Assembly (NCBI RefSeq): GCF_002232035.1
Contig: NZ_NKXR01000003.1
Location: 62,001-126,000, forward strand
Direction: 5' to 3'
Length of the DNA: 64,000 bases
From: Collinsella sp. TF06-26
GTDB taxonomy: Bacteria > Actinomycetota > Coriobacteriia > Coriobacteriales > Coriobacteriaceae
A program made the translations under genes and the position numbers. The notes beneath the pieces were generated by a model that saw nothing but the letters and a program-made list of their open reading frames with translations, made no database searches and was not told where the DNA came from. Below are positions 44,849 through 54,080 of the stretch, one piece after another. Numbering within the stretch: position 1 is the stretch's first letter; every line of letters starts with the position of its first letter.

Positions 44849-45215
44849 AAGATTTCCTCCAAATCGAACGATCGCTTGCCGCGGGCGGGTTGCCCGCAGC
44901 CTAAAACCAAGAGATGGTAGGCGCCCGTTCCTCGGCAAAGGTCGGGGCGCCCGACGCCGGTTTTCACGGAATCGCACCGGCAAGCGACGACGTAACCAAG
45001 TGCGCGGAGACAAAACGCACGAAGGATACGGAAGAGAGATTGGGGTGGGCGGTGGTTACCGGAGCTATCGCTCACACCCACCCCGGGGAATGGTTAGCAA
45101 ACCTGTCGCTTGGGCACGTCTCCGAAGAGGCTAGAGTGCCCGGAGTCGGGAGCGACAAGCCCGACGAAGCGCACGTTGGTACGCGAGGAGGGTTGGAGCC
45201 CCAGAACCGGGTGCT
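44849..45215. other. Intergenic region between the antiporter and aguA
   Basis: No gene is seen. GCGGGC-GGGTT-GCCCGC at 44881 and TGGGGTGGG (45041) with CCCACCCCG (about 45077) form hairpins. The second follows the stop of the antiporter by ~130 bp on the minus strand and may be a processing or partial termination site. Confidence 0.35.
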
Positions 45216-46655
45216 CTAGTTCTCCTCGGCCTCGGCGGCCTCCTCAGCGAGACGCTGAGCTGCCAGCTCGGGAGTGAGGCCCTTGTACTCGGTCTCGCGG
45301 CTCTTGGCGCTGACGACGCGGACAACCTCGCCGATGAGCAGAAGCACGATGAAGATAACGATCATCGGGAGCTTGTCGCCAATTTCAGCGGCAGAGAGCG
45401 GCACCAGCGTTGCAACGATGGCCAGGATCAGCTCGATGCAAGGGATGGCCAGCATGACCTTCATCATGGCGCCCTTAAACGGGAACGTGAAGATACGCTC
45501 GCGGTTGGGGTCGTTCTTGCGAAGGTTGAGGAACGCCGGGAACATCGGGATGTAGGTCAGCAGCAGGAAGACGACGGAGGTGCCGAAGAGCATCCAGAAG
45601 ACACCGTTGGAGATGGCGTCGATGGGTACGAGCTGCAGGCACAGCACCAGGGAGGCAACGATGGCGTTGACCAGGTTGGCGCCGTTGGGCATGTCGTCAT
45701 CCGAGATCATCGAGGCGAAGACCTTGGGCATGTTGCCGTGCTCGGCAGCGTAGCGGGCGACGGAGTTGACGCCGAAGGACCAGGCGGCCATGTTGGCGAA
45801 CAGGGTGATCAGGAAGGCGATGCAGATGACCTTGAAGATCATGGAGTCGCCCACCATGGTCTGGACTGCGACAATCATGCCATAGTCGGGGTCGATGGAA
45901 TCGGCCGGCACAGCAGCACCGATGCCAAAGCCAGCGAACAGGTAGATCACGGCGATGGACAGGCCACCGACGATGATAGCCTTGGGGATATCGCGAGCGG
46001 GATCGGCCATGTCGTCGGTCATGGTGCAGATGACCTCGAAGCCCATGAAGTTAAAGATGATGATCGACAGGTAGCCGAGAGCGTTGGTGTTGGTGAGCTC
46101 GGGCAGGAAGGTGGCAGCGGACATGTCGTTCGCAAAACCGTTCTCCATGGCATACCAAATGCCCAAAGCGCCAACGATAACGGCGACGGCGACCTTGATG
46201 ATGGCGCCACCGTTAAGGACCCACTCGGAGTCGGCCGCCTTGGAGCGGCCCATGAGATAGACGATCCACACAAAGGCAAGATCGATACCCATCTTGGCGA
46301 TCAAGTTGAACTCGACGCCAAAGACCATGCCCAAAATGTCGGGGAACATGGTAGCCAGCGAGGCGATCCACAGCGGGTAGTTGACCCAGTAGTAGTACGA
46401 GATGCGGGCGCCCCATTTGTCGCCCAGGCCATCGCGTACCCAGTCGTAAATGCCGCCCTCGCCGTCATAGGTGGTACCGAGCTCGGCAACAACCATGCCG
46501 TAGGGAAGCAGGAAGGTCAGGATCAGGAAGATCCACCAGAAGAACTGCTGGTTGCCAATGGCAGCAGCAGGAGCGGCGGCCTCGCAAACGAAGACGACGC
46601 AGATGATGGTCGAAATGACCGTCAAAAAGGAAAGCTTTTTCTTTCCGTCGCTCAT
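45216..46655 (-). CDS. aguD: Agmatine/putrescine-type antiporter
   Basis: A 479-residue APC-superfamily protein of about twelve helices, from CEAAAPAAAIGNQQFFWWIF to a charged, glutamate-rich C-terminus. Between putrescine carbamoyltransferase and agmatine deiminase on the same strand, it occupies the place of AguD in agmatine operons of enterococci, where it swaps agmatine in for putrescine out. The symbol rests on context; the family alone would say only amino acid/polyamine antiporter. Confidence 0.8.
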   Translation of the reverse strand: MSDGKKKLSFLTVISTIICVVFVCEAAAPAAAIGNQQFFWWIFLILTFLLPYGMVVAELGTTYDGEGGIYDWVRDGLGDKWGARISYYYWVNYPLWIASLATMFPDILGMVFGVEFNLIAKMGIDLAFVWIVYLMGRSKAADSEWVLNGGAIIKVAVAVIVGALGIWYAMENGFANDMSAATFLPELTNTNALGYLSIIIFNFMGFEVICTMTDDMADPARDIPKAIIVGGLSIAVIYLFAGFGIGAAVPADSIDPDYGMIVAVQTMVGDSMIFKVICIAFLITLFANMAAWSFGVNSVARYAAEHGNMPKVFASMISDDDMPNGANLVNAIVASLVLCLQLVPIDAISNGVFWMLFGTSVVFLLLTYIPMFPAFLNLRKNDPNRERIFTFPFKGAMMKVMLAIPCIELILAIVATLVPLSAAEIGDKLPMIVIFIVLLLIGEVVRVVSAKSRETEYKGLTPELAAQRLAEEAAEAEEN

Positions 46656-46787
46656 GATGAGCTCCTTCGCTCAGTCTTGGACAGATCCGAGGCCCAAGGT
46701 ACTAAGGCAATTGCCTGAGCCTCGGTGAGCGGGCGACAGGAGACGAGCATCCGCCGCCCGCAAACGTGCGTTTAGAAGCCTTGAGGC

Positions 46788-47861
46788 TTAGAGCTGCTCG
46801 AGAGCCTCGAGAGCGGCGTGGAGCTCAGCCTTGGCGGAGTACTCGACACCCTCGTCGTTGAGCGGGGTGCGCTTGCCCAGGGCGGCAAGGAGAGCACGGA
46901 TGGAGTGCTTGCGGTTCTCGGCCTCGACCCAGCACAGGGAGCGCTCGGGATCGTCCATGACCTCGTCGACGACCTCCTCGTTGCGGGTGGCCGGCAGGCA
47001 GTGCATGAACTTGGAGTTGGGGCCGGCGAAGTTCATCATGTCCATGGTGACCTGATACTTGGGATAGAACACGTCCATGTAGTTCTCGCCCGAGACCTCC
47101 TCGTCGTACAGGCCATACCACACGTCGGTGTAGATGAAGTCGGCGCCCTTGATGCACTCGATGTCGTCGGAGATGACGACAGAGCCGCCGGAGACCTTGC
47201 AGTTCTCCTCGGCGATGGCCATCATCTGCTTGCCGAACTCGGCGCGCTCCTCGACGGTGCCAACGTGCAGGCCGCCGTCGGGGATCTGGTGGCCCTTAGG
47301 TCCAAACTGGACAAACTTCATGCCGACCTTGGAAGCGATGAACATGAGGGAGACGCAGACCTGGGTGGCGTCGCCGATGAAGGCCAGGGTGCAGTCCTCG
47401 ATCTTCTTGCCCTCGGGGAGGTTCTCGAGCATGGTCATGAGGTCGCCCATCTCCTGCGTGGGATGGTTGAACTCGGACATGCCGTTGATGACGGGCACAG
47501 CGGAGCCCTCGGCGAGGCCGACGACGTCCTTGTGACGGTCAACGCGAGCCATCATGATGTCGAGCAGGTCGCCCATGACGCGAGCGGTGTCGCCCAGGGA
47601 CTCGTGGCCACCGAGCTGAATGGTGCCAGGGCCATAGAACTGAGCATGGCCGCCGAGGTCGCACATGGCGGTCTCGAAGGAAAGACGGGTGCGGGTGGAA
47701 ACCTGCTGGAAGATCATGCCAAGGCTCTGGTTGCGGAGCAGGTGCGGATAATAACCGTCAACCTTGATGGCCTTCTTCATTGCCAGGCCAAGATCCTCGA
47801 TAGCCAGGATCTGCTCTTTGGTGAAGTCGTTGGTGTCGATGAAATCCTTAGGCAGCGCCAT
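46788..47861 (-). CDS. ptcA: Putrescine carbamoyltransferase
   Basis: A 357-residue transcarbamylase. Carbamoyl phosphate is bound by STRTR (residues 55-59), HPTQ (133-136) and HCLP (287-290). In place of the ornithine-type SMG loop it has [10 protein letters not shown] (246-255), which together with the overall match marks putrescine carbamoyltransferase: N-carbamoylputrescine plus phosphate gives putrescine and carbamoyl phosphate. Start MALPKDF follows AAAGGAATCGAC. First gene of the cluster, divergent from a membrane LuxR regulator. Confidence 0.92.
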   Translation of the reverse strand: MALPKDFIDTNDFTKEQILAIEDLGLAMKKAIKVDGYYPHLLRNQSLGMIFQQVSTRTRLSFETAMCDLGGHAQFYGPGTIQLGGHESLGDTARVMGDLLDIMMARVDRHKDVVGLAEGSAVPVINGMSEFNHPTQEMGDLMTMLENLPEGKKIEDCTLAFIGDATQVCVSLMFIASKVGMKFVQFGPKGHQIPDGGLHVGTVEERAEFGKQMMAIAEENCKVSGGSVVISDDIECIKGADFIYTDVWYGLYDEEVSGENYMDVFYPKYQVTMDMMNFAGPNSKFMHCLPATRNEEVVDEVMDDPERSLCWVEAENRKHSIRALLAALGKRTPLNDEGVEYSAKAELHAALEALEQL

Positions 47862-47983
47862 GTCGATTCCTTTCCGCCGGTCGTGCCGACTATTGCTATG
47901 AGGCGCTCGAACATCACGCCTCGTGTTGACAAGACCATCATTCACCCGTATGCAATTTTTACCTAGTTTATTCGGGATTAAAG

Positions 47984-48073
47984 ACCGTTCACGGAGTTAC
48001 ACCCCCTCTAAACCAATATAAACCCGCAGGTAGCCAGCTTGCAGGGGGTTTACTACCTAGAACCGCGAACGGT
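47984..48073. promoter_or_regulatory. Dyad operator between ptcA and the LuxR regulator
   Basis: ACCGTTCACGG at 47984-47994 is mirrored by CCGCGAACGGT at 48063-48073. Inside them GGTAG...CTACC and a TAAACC...GGTTTA pair add symmetry. Located midway between divergent genes, it is a likely regulator site. The remaining bases of this 329-bp gap hold no gene. Confidence 0.45.
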
Positions 48074-48190
48074 ATACGGCTATGCTGTATCTCGGCGCCT
48101 AATCCGCAATGGAACGAAGGGTTGAGACGTCTATATCCCACAAGGTATACAGGGCTCGGCCATAGATGAAATGAGATGGGACGGTGGCAG

Positions 48191-49156
48191 ATGAACACCC
48201 TGATGTTCTTCTATACCCTAGCAATACTCGTGATCTGTATTGTGACGGCAGTGCTTTCGCTTGCCGCCTATGCCTCGTCTCGTCGACGCTTCTTTGTCTA
48301 TGGCAGCGGCGTATTTATCTGCTATGCCATCGAGATGACCGAGATTTTCTTTTTTGAATACACGCTGCAAAACCAGAGTTTTCCGGCCAACGACTATTAC
48401 TCCATTACCATGCCTGTGTTGCGGACCCTTGTGGCGACCGCTTCACAAGCTTTTATCTGGCTCATTGCCATGGACTTGCTCGACAAACATTCAAAAAAGC
48501 AGTTTGTTATTCCCGTCGCAACGTTCTTCCTGAGCGAGCTGCTGATCATTGTCGCTGTCCCCTACGGCCCCATGCATCAATGGCTCTACTACACGATGCG
48601 TCAGGTATTCCTTGTATTTGTGGGACTATATATCTTTTGGACGGCGCATAAAAGCACGCAGGTCGAGCTTAAGGCGCGCGTCAACAATCAACGAAAGCAC
48701 CTCATTATCGGCGCCATTCTGGTCGGGTGCATCGTTGCCGAGGATTTCTACAACATCCTTGTTGTTCCCATGAGCCTGGCACCCTCTTGGCTGCAGCTGT
48801 ACCTGTCCGAGCGCAACTTTAGCGAGAATATCTTTGCGTGCTACTTTGCGATTCTGCTGATCATCTATGCCTATCACGTGCTTTCGATTCGCATGCAGGA
48901 GGCGCCCGAGGAAAAGAACGTCAGCGATCTTGATCGACACATCGAAGAGCAGATGCCCTTCTATCGCAACGCCTACAAACTCTCCAACCGCGAGACCGAA
49001 GTCATGCGCCTGGTTGTGCTGGGCAAATCGAACCAAGAGATCGCCGACGAGCTATTCCTTGCCGTGGGCACCGTCAAGACCCACATCCACAACATCCTGG
49101 TCAAAACCGAACAGCAAAACCGCACGACGCTCATCCTCCACTTTTGGAAACGATAA
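48191..49156 (+). CDS. aguR: Membrane-anchored LuxR-type regulator, AguR-like
   Basis: A 321-residue protein: seven hydrophobic segments over ~5-225, then a LuxR DNA-binding domain (LSNRETEVMRLVVLGKSNQEIADELFLAVGTVKTHIHNILVKT). The start at MNTLMFFYTL aligns with the paralogue at 40214-41206; an ATG at 48176 is possible. In Enterococcus and Lactococcus AguR is a membrane LuxR-type activator of the agmatine operon. The same plan and divergent placement here support that role. Confidence 0.82.
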   Translation: MNTLMFFYTLAILVICIVTAVLSLAAYASSRRRFFVYGSGVFICYAIEMTEIFFFEYTLQNQSFPANDYYSITMPVLRTLVATASQAFIWLIAMDLLDKHSKKQFVIPVATFFLSELLIIVAVPYGPMHQWLYYTMRQVFLVFVGLYIFWTAHKSTQVELKARVNNQRKHLIIGAILVGCIVAEDFYNILVVPMSLAPSWLQLYLSERNFSENIFACYFAILLIIYAYHVLSIRMQEAPEEKNVSDLDRHIEEQMPFYRNAYKLSNRETEVMRLVVLGKSNQEIADELFLAVGTVKTHIHNILVKTEQQNRTTLILHFWKR

Positions 49157-49448
49157 CCTACCAAAAAGGGACAGGTTTATTTTGGCAGGTTTTATCTGGG
49201 CAAATGCCAAAACCGCCGCGAGGGAGCTACTTTCCCTCGCGGCGGTTTTCTAGCAGTAAAACCAAGTGAGTAGGCTTTTGGCGGGATGCCGAGCACGCCC
49301 CAAAACACCACCGCCCTGACCTGCGGTTTTGTTGAGCGTTTGTCGCAATGTGCTCGGCAGATCCAAAAAAGTCTACTCACTTAGTTTTGAGATGCATCAG
49401 GCGGGCAAAAAACCGCCGCGAAGGGGGCCCGGCTCCCTTCGCGGCGTT
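49157..49448. repeat. 290-bp intergenic module, copy B
   Basis: Begins at the base after the LuxR stop codon with the terminator-like repeat (copy 5). Then ACCGCCGCGAGGG with its partner and TTTT forms a second plus-strand terminator. The 119-bp core (49264-49382) follows, and last comes AAAAAACCGCCGCGAA with its partner, a terminator for the minus-strand exporter gene. Within the core, GCCGAGCAC pairs with GTGCTCGGC inside the AAGTGAGTAG/CTACTCACTT stem. Confidence 0.85.
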
Positions 49449-49484
49449 TGTTCGCTGTGGTTATGCGACGGTTTTGCCCGCTTG

Positions 49485-51686
49485 CTACTCGCTGTAGCGG
49501 GTGGCGATGGCAGCTCGCACCATGCCGGTGCTCATGAGGTACGTTACCAGGAAGTAGCCGCCGTAGGCTGCCAGGAAAATCGCACAGGTGAGGCCCACCG
49601 TGCCGCCGATGCTCATGTTGCCAAACGTGCTCACCAGCTCGATGATCACCTTGAGCGCCACAAAGGAGTGCGCCAGACCCACTGCCAGCGGGAACAGGAA
49701 GAACACCGCTTGCTGTGCCATCACCGAATGGCGAATCTGGCGGTCGTCACAGCCGATCTGCGCCAGCACGCGATAGCTGCGGCTGCCATCTGCCACGTTG
49801 GAGAGCTGCTGGATCGACAGAATTGCCGCGCATGCAACGACCAGTACAAAGCCGATGTAGATAGCCAGATAGCTAATCATGCCGTTCATCTGCGCTGCCT
49901 GCGTATATAGCTCGGAGCGTGTCATGAAGACTCCCCACGAACCCGGCTCCTTGCCGTCAACGAGCAGGTTGTCGAGCATAGTGTATTTAATGAGCTCATC
50001 GGCCTCGGCAACATCCATCCCTCGCTTGTAGTTAACGAGCAGGTTGCTGGCATACGGCTGCAGATTAAGCTGGGACAGCAGCTCATCGGCAACGACCACG
50101 GTACCGGGATTGCTACCGAGCCCCGAGTTGGCGATGGCCGCCGTGTCCTTGTCCGACTTATCGGTTGCGGGCTTGAGCTCATGCCCACCCAAGGTGAGGG
50201 TATGGCCGCCGGCCATATATTTGGTGTACAGGTCGCCCAGCTCACCGCCCATATCACACGTAAGCACGTACTGGTCGCGGCCAATGCTCACCGGCTCCTC
50301 GCCCATCATCTGGCGCAGCTTGTTGTACTGGCTCGCCGGCGTCACAAACAGGCCCATATCATCGGCATTGCTACCCTCGAGCACCTTGGGGAGCTTTTCG
50401 CCCATGGCCTTGCACATCTCGCCTGCAGCTACCGAGGGACCCGAGCCGCCAAGCGGGTAACTCAGATACGAATCGATCTGCACATGCTCACCGGCAACAT
50501 CGGCGATATTGACCTTTTTGCCGGTCTCGTCGTTGTTGTCCGCCGACTTGCGCTCGCCATGCCATGCAGCGTACAAATCGACCGTTGCATCGGCCAGCAC
50601 CATGCGATCGGCCTCAGACGGATTGACATACTCCTTGTAGTAGTCGAGCGTTTCGGGCGTGTAATAGACATACGTCTGAGACACGTCAACAGGGTTATAG
50701 CGCTCCAGGTTTTCGTTCATCACGTTGGCGATCGACATACCGCACGTCACCGAGGTGATGGCCAAAAACAGGATCATCGCGATGACGCCCATCGAAAAGC
50801 ACACCGTATTGACCTTGGCCGCAAGCTGGCGTACGGTAAACATATTGAGGCCGCGCCAATAGACGCTGCGCAGGCCCTGCAGCAGCTTGATAAGCATGCC
50901 CGAAAGGCCCCAGAACAGGGCAAAGGTACCCACCGTAACCATGGCCGTGGTGATACCAAACTGGTTCATGGCCTCCTGCAGCTTGGTATCGGTCGCGGTG
51001 AGCGGGAACCCGTCGCGCAGCAGACGGTAATAGGCCACGCCCACAAGCACCGCGCCCACAGCAAAGATGGCAATCGCGATCCAGGGGTTGCGTGTCTTGA
51101 TACTCTCGTTGCGACGCTCGGCACCCATAAGCTCGATGAGTTTGGTACGACGCACGGCGCGAAGGTTCAGCAGCAGCGTGAGCACAAACATTGCGAGCAT
51201 GCAGGCAAGGGTCAGGTTGAACGCATGCACCGAGAAGAAGAAGTGGAAATTGGCGATCTGCGTCTTGAAGAGTGAAGCCGTAAAGAACGTCATGAGCTGG
51301 GAAAGCCCCACGCCCAGCACAATGCCGGCGACAAAGGCGCCGACCGAAACGATCACCGTCTCGAGCGCCATGATCGTGGCGACGCGCCCGCGCCCCATGC
51401 CGAGCACCTGGTACAGGCCAAACTCCTTCTTGCGGCGTTTCATGATGAAGTTATTGGCATACACCATCAAAAAGGCCATGACACCGGCCAAAAAGTACGT
51501 CAGGTAACCGAGCATGCTGCCCATGAGCTCGGACAGTCCCTCCTCCTTGATGCCGGCAATGTCGACCTGCATCGAGACGGTATTGAAGGCATAGAAGACC
51601 GTGACACCCAGGGTGAGCGTCAGCAAGTAGACAAGGTAGTCGCGGCCGGCGCGGCGGACGTTGCCCCAAGCGAGTTTACAGAGCAT
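49485..51686 (-). CDS. BceB-like FtsX-family ABC permease
   Basis: A 733-residue protein with about ten membrane helices: one near residue 20, three at 55-180, two at 205-275, one near 300 and three at the C-terminus. A ~240-residue outer domain sits between the later helices. It starts [21 protein letters not shown], as in BceB/VraG-type permeases that remove or sense cell-wall-active peptides. The start is at ATG 51686, overlapping the ATPase end by 11 bp. No BceRS-type kinase pair is adjacent. Confidence 0.85.
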   Translation of the reverse strand: MLCKLAWGNVRRAGRDYLVYLLTLTLGVTVFYAFNTVSMQVDIAGIKEEGLSELMGSMLGYLTYFLAGVMAFLMVYANNFIMKRRKKEFGLYQVLGMGRGRVATIMALETVIVSVGAFVAGIVLGVGLSQLMTFFTASLFKTQIANFHFFFSVHAFNLTLACMLAMFVLTLLLNLRAVRRTKLIELMGAERRNESIKTRNPWIAIAIFAVGAVLVGVAYYRLLRDGFPLTATDTKLQEAMNQFGITTAMVTVGTFALFWGLSGMLIKLLQGLRSVYWRGLNMFTVRQLAAKVNTVCFSMGVIAMILFLAITSVTCGMSIANVMNENLERYNPVDVSQTYVYYTPETLDYYKEYVNPSEADRMVLADATVDLYAAWHGERKSADNNDETGKKVNIADVAGEHVQIDSYLSYPLGGSGPSVAAGEMCKAMGEKLPKVLEGSNADDMGLFVTPASQYNKLRQMMGEEPVSIGRDQYVLTCDMGGELGDLYTKYMAGGHTLTLGGHELKPATDKSDKDTAAIANSGLGSNPGTVVVADELLSQLNLQPYASNLLVNYKRGMDVAEADELIKYTMLDNLLVDGKEPGSWGVFMTRSELYTQAAQMNGMISYLAIYIGFVLVVACAAILSIQQLSNVADGSRSYRVLAQIGCDDRQIRHSVMAQQAVFFLFPLAVGLAHSFVALKVIIELVSTFGNMSIGGTVGLTCAIFLAAYGGYFLVTYLMSTGMVRAAIATRYSE

Positions 51687-52461
51687 CGGAGCCCTCACCG
51701 CCCATCATGGCAACGACCTCCATAATGCGGTCGAAGAACTCTCGGCGGTCGGTGTCGCCGCGGCGCAGCTCGGTGAAGATCTTGCCGTCGCGAATAAACA
51801 GCACACGGCTCGTGTAGCTGGCGGCAAAACTGTCGTGCGTAACCATGAGCACGGTGGCGCGCAGGCGGCGGTTAAGGGCCTCCAGGCTCTCGAGCAGCAG
51901 GCGGGCGCTCTTGGAATCGAGGGCGCCGGTGGGCTCGTCGGCCATGATCATAGTGGGGTCGGTGACGAGCGCGCGAGCCGCGGCAACGCGCTGCTGCTGG
52001 CCGCCGGACATCTGGTAGGGATACTTGTCGAGCACCTGGCTAATGGACAGGCGCGCGGCCACGTCCTGCACGCGGGTCGAGATCTCTGCCGAGTTTGTGC
52101 GGGCGATGGTGAGCGGCAGGGCGATGTTCTCGCGCGCCGTGAGCGTATCGAGCAAGTTGGAGTCCTGGAAGATAAAGCCCAGCTCCTCGCGGCGGAACTG
52201 CGAAAGCTTGGCCTGCTTCATGCGCGTCACGTCCTGGCCGTTGATGCGGATGGTGCCACTCGTGGCGCTATCGATGGTCGACACGCAGTTGAGCAACGTC
52301 GACTTGCCCGAGCCCGAGGCGCCCATGATGCCGACGAATTCGCCGCGGTTGACGGTAAAGCTGACATCGTTGAGCGCGCGGGTCACGTTGCCCAGTGCTC
52401 CATATACCTTTTCGAGATGCGCGACCTCCAGTACCGGGGTCGCCGTTTGCGTGGTTTGCAT
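51676..52461 (-). CDS. BceA-like ABC ATPase
   Basis: A 261-residue ATPase. Walker A is GASGSGKST, the signature [15 protein letters not shown], and Walker [16 protein letters not shown], all of the MacB/BceA class. The start follows AAAGGACTCGGT. It is operonic with the permease downstream, giving a complete exporter likely aimed at antimicrobial peptides or similar compounds. That substrate is inferred from family only. Confidence 0.9.
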   Translation of the reverse strand: MQTTQTATPVLEVAHLEKVYGALGNVTRALNDVSFTVNRGEFVGIMGASGSGKSTLLNCVSTIDSATSGTIRINGQDVTRMKQAKLSQFRREELGFIFQDSNLLDTLTARENIALPLTIARTNSAEISTRVQDVAARLSISQVLDKYPYQMSGGQQQRVAAARALVTDPTMIMADEPTGALDSKSARLLLESLEALNRRLRATVLMVTHDSFAASYTSRVLFIRDGKIFTELRRGDTDRREFFDRIMEVVAMMGGEGSDAL

Positions 52462-52534
52462 ACCGAGTCCTTTCTTGCGATTAGTCTACGGCATCTATAG
52501 TCGCAAGGAGCCGAGTCGGCTACCATCGATATGG

Positions 52535-52571
52535 CTTACGCTTGCCTTACCGTTGCGTAAGGTAAGCGTAG
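52535..52571. promoter_or_regulatory. Long dyad in the BceA / NUDIX-Vsr divergent region
   Basis: CTTACGCTTGCCTTAC and GTAAGGTAAGCGTAG are inverted around CGTTGC, with one mismatch and one extra base. TTGCCT and a CGTAGT-type -10 lie about 19 bp apart across it on the plus strand, the spacing typical of MerR-activated promoters. No MerR gene is in the window. Confidence 0.45.
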
Positions 52572-52605
52572 TCTGCCATGTGTTGATGTTGAGAGAGGGC
52601 TCCTG

Positions 52606-53592
52606 TTGAAGACTGTTCATGTTGCCGCTGGGATCATTCGCAAGGAAGGATCTGACGAGCTGCTTGCCGTGCAGCGCGGCTACGGCAACATGCAGGGACT
52701 ATGGGAGTTCCCGGGCGGCAAACTTCTGCGCGGCGAGACACCCGAAGACGCCGTGCGCCGCGAGCTTATGGAAGAGCTACAGGTAAAAGTCACCAACCTG
52801 CGTGATTTCTACACCGTTGAGTATGACTACCCCGATTTTCATCTCTCCATGGAGTGTTACTACTGCTCGCTCGCCGATGAATCCGATGAGCCCCAGAAAC
52901 ACGACCGCCAGCTTGATATCCGCTGGATTCCACGCACCTCGCTTGCCACGGTGGAATGGATGCCCGCCGACAAGGGGCTCATTGATGCTCTGATTGAGTT
53001 AAAGGAAGATCGGCTTGAGGCAAGCTCCGCCGATGACACCGCGCCCAACACAACCGACAAACCCGCCACCAAACCCAAGCGCGCACCTAAACGCCGCAGC
53101 AAAAAGCGTCCCAAGCCCGGTCTGCTCGACGGCATCGATACCTCGGACCTCTCCGCTGACGAGCGCGAACTGGTCCGCCGTCGCGCCGCCATCAAAAAGT
53201 CCATGAAGGGCAACAAGCGCGCCAACACCAAGCCCGAGCTGCTCGTACGTCAGCGCCTACGGGCCGCGGGCCTTACGGGCTATCGTTTGGAATGGAAGGT
53301 ACCCGGCAAGCCCGACATCGCCTTCCCCGGCCGCAAGATCGCCATCTTCGTCAACGGTTGCTTTTGGCACCGCTGCCCCAAGTGCAACCCAAGCCAGCCC
53401 AAGCGCAACGTTGAGTTTTGGGAGGCAAAGTTCCGTCGCAACGTCGAGCGCGACCGTGCTGCTGTGGCAGCGCTCACTCAAATGGGCTGGACGCCCATAA
53501 CCATCTGGGAATGCGAACTCAAAAAAGACCGCATCGACGCCACGATGGAAAAGGTCATCGAGCAGGTGCGCGCCACAGAGCCGCAGCGCTAA
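52606..53592 (+). CDS. Fusion of a MutT-type NUDIX hydrolase and a Vsr mismatch endonuclease
   Basis: A 328-residue two-domain protein. Residues 1-135 are a NUDIX hydrolase with the Nudix box at 38-60 (GKLLRGETPEDAVRRELMEE) and the WEFPGGK lead-in of MutT enzymes, which remove 8-oxo-dGTP. Residues 136-198 are a Lys/Arg/Pro-rich linker. Residues 199-325 are a Vsr endonuclease: NTKPELLVRQRLRAAG, PGKPDIAF with catalytic D237, VNGCFWHRC and WECELKKD. Vsr nicks T:G mismatches left by cytosine deamination. It starts with TTG after GAGAGAGGG. No cytosine methylase is nearby. A fused pool-cleaning and mismatch enzyme is unusual. Confidence 0.88.
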   Translation: MKTVHVAAGIIRKEGSDELLAVQRGYGNMQGLWEFPGGKLLRGETPEDAVRRELMEELQVKVTNLRDFYTVEYDYPDFHLSMECYYCSLADESDEPQKHDRQLDIRWIPRTSLATVEWMPADKGLIDALIELKEDRLEASSADDTAPNTTDKPATKPKRAPKRRSKKRPKPGLLDGIDTSDLSADERELVRRRAAIKKSMKGNKRANTKPELLVRQRLRAAGLTGYRLEWKVPGKPDIAFPGRKIAIFVNGCFWHRCPKCNPSQPKRNVEFWEAKFRRNVERDRAAVAALTQMGWTPITIWECELKKDRIDATMEKVIEQVRATEPQR

Positions 53593-53845
53593 CAGCGAGC
53601 ATTCACACGCTACGCACGTCCGCGCCACATCCACGTCACAAACCTTAGAAAGCCCTTAAGCTCAAAACCTTTCAAGAGTGTTACTCGATACCTCTGACCT
53701 GCAGTTTCATCGTAACACCAAACCAGGTTAAGCCTTTCTTTAGCGCTTCTTTGCGGCAGCCGCGGCATAATGTAGCCAGCGCACGGGACCTAGCAGCAAA
53801 CCCCGAGCGCATCCTTTTGGTGGATATCGAGGAGGCCGCATAAGC

Positions 53846-54055
53846 ATGCATTCTTCCAATGACGCAGCACAGCAGCCATCCCTAAAACATGCAAACCTTT
53901 TCTCCTTCCCCCCGACACAGAGAAACGGCCTCCTCGACTCCCCCACCACAAAAACCAAGCGCTCAGCCGATCAGAGCCTCAACTTACGAGCATCCTTCGA
54001 AAAGCTCCAAGCATCCCTAGACAAGGCGTTCCCCGAACAGGCAAGAGCAATCTAA
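53846..54055 (+). CDS. Small hypothetical protein
   Basis: A 69-residue reading frame (MHSSNDAAQQPSLKHANLFS...), polar, ending in a short amphipathic helix ASFEKLQASLDKAF. GAGGAGG lies about 11 bp before the ATG, slightly far. It ends 25 bp before the AraC-type regulator and may be co-transcribed with it. No homology is recognised. Confidence 0.4.
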   Translation: MHSSNDAAQQPSLKHANLFSFPPTQRNGLLDSPTTKTKRSADQSLNLRASFEKLQASLDKAFPEQARAI

Positions 54056-54080
54056 GCCCATCGCGCTTTATACTGATGCC

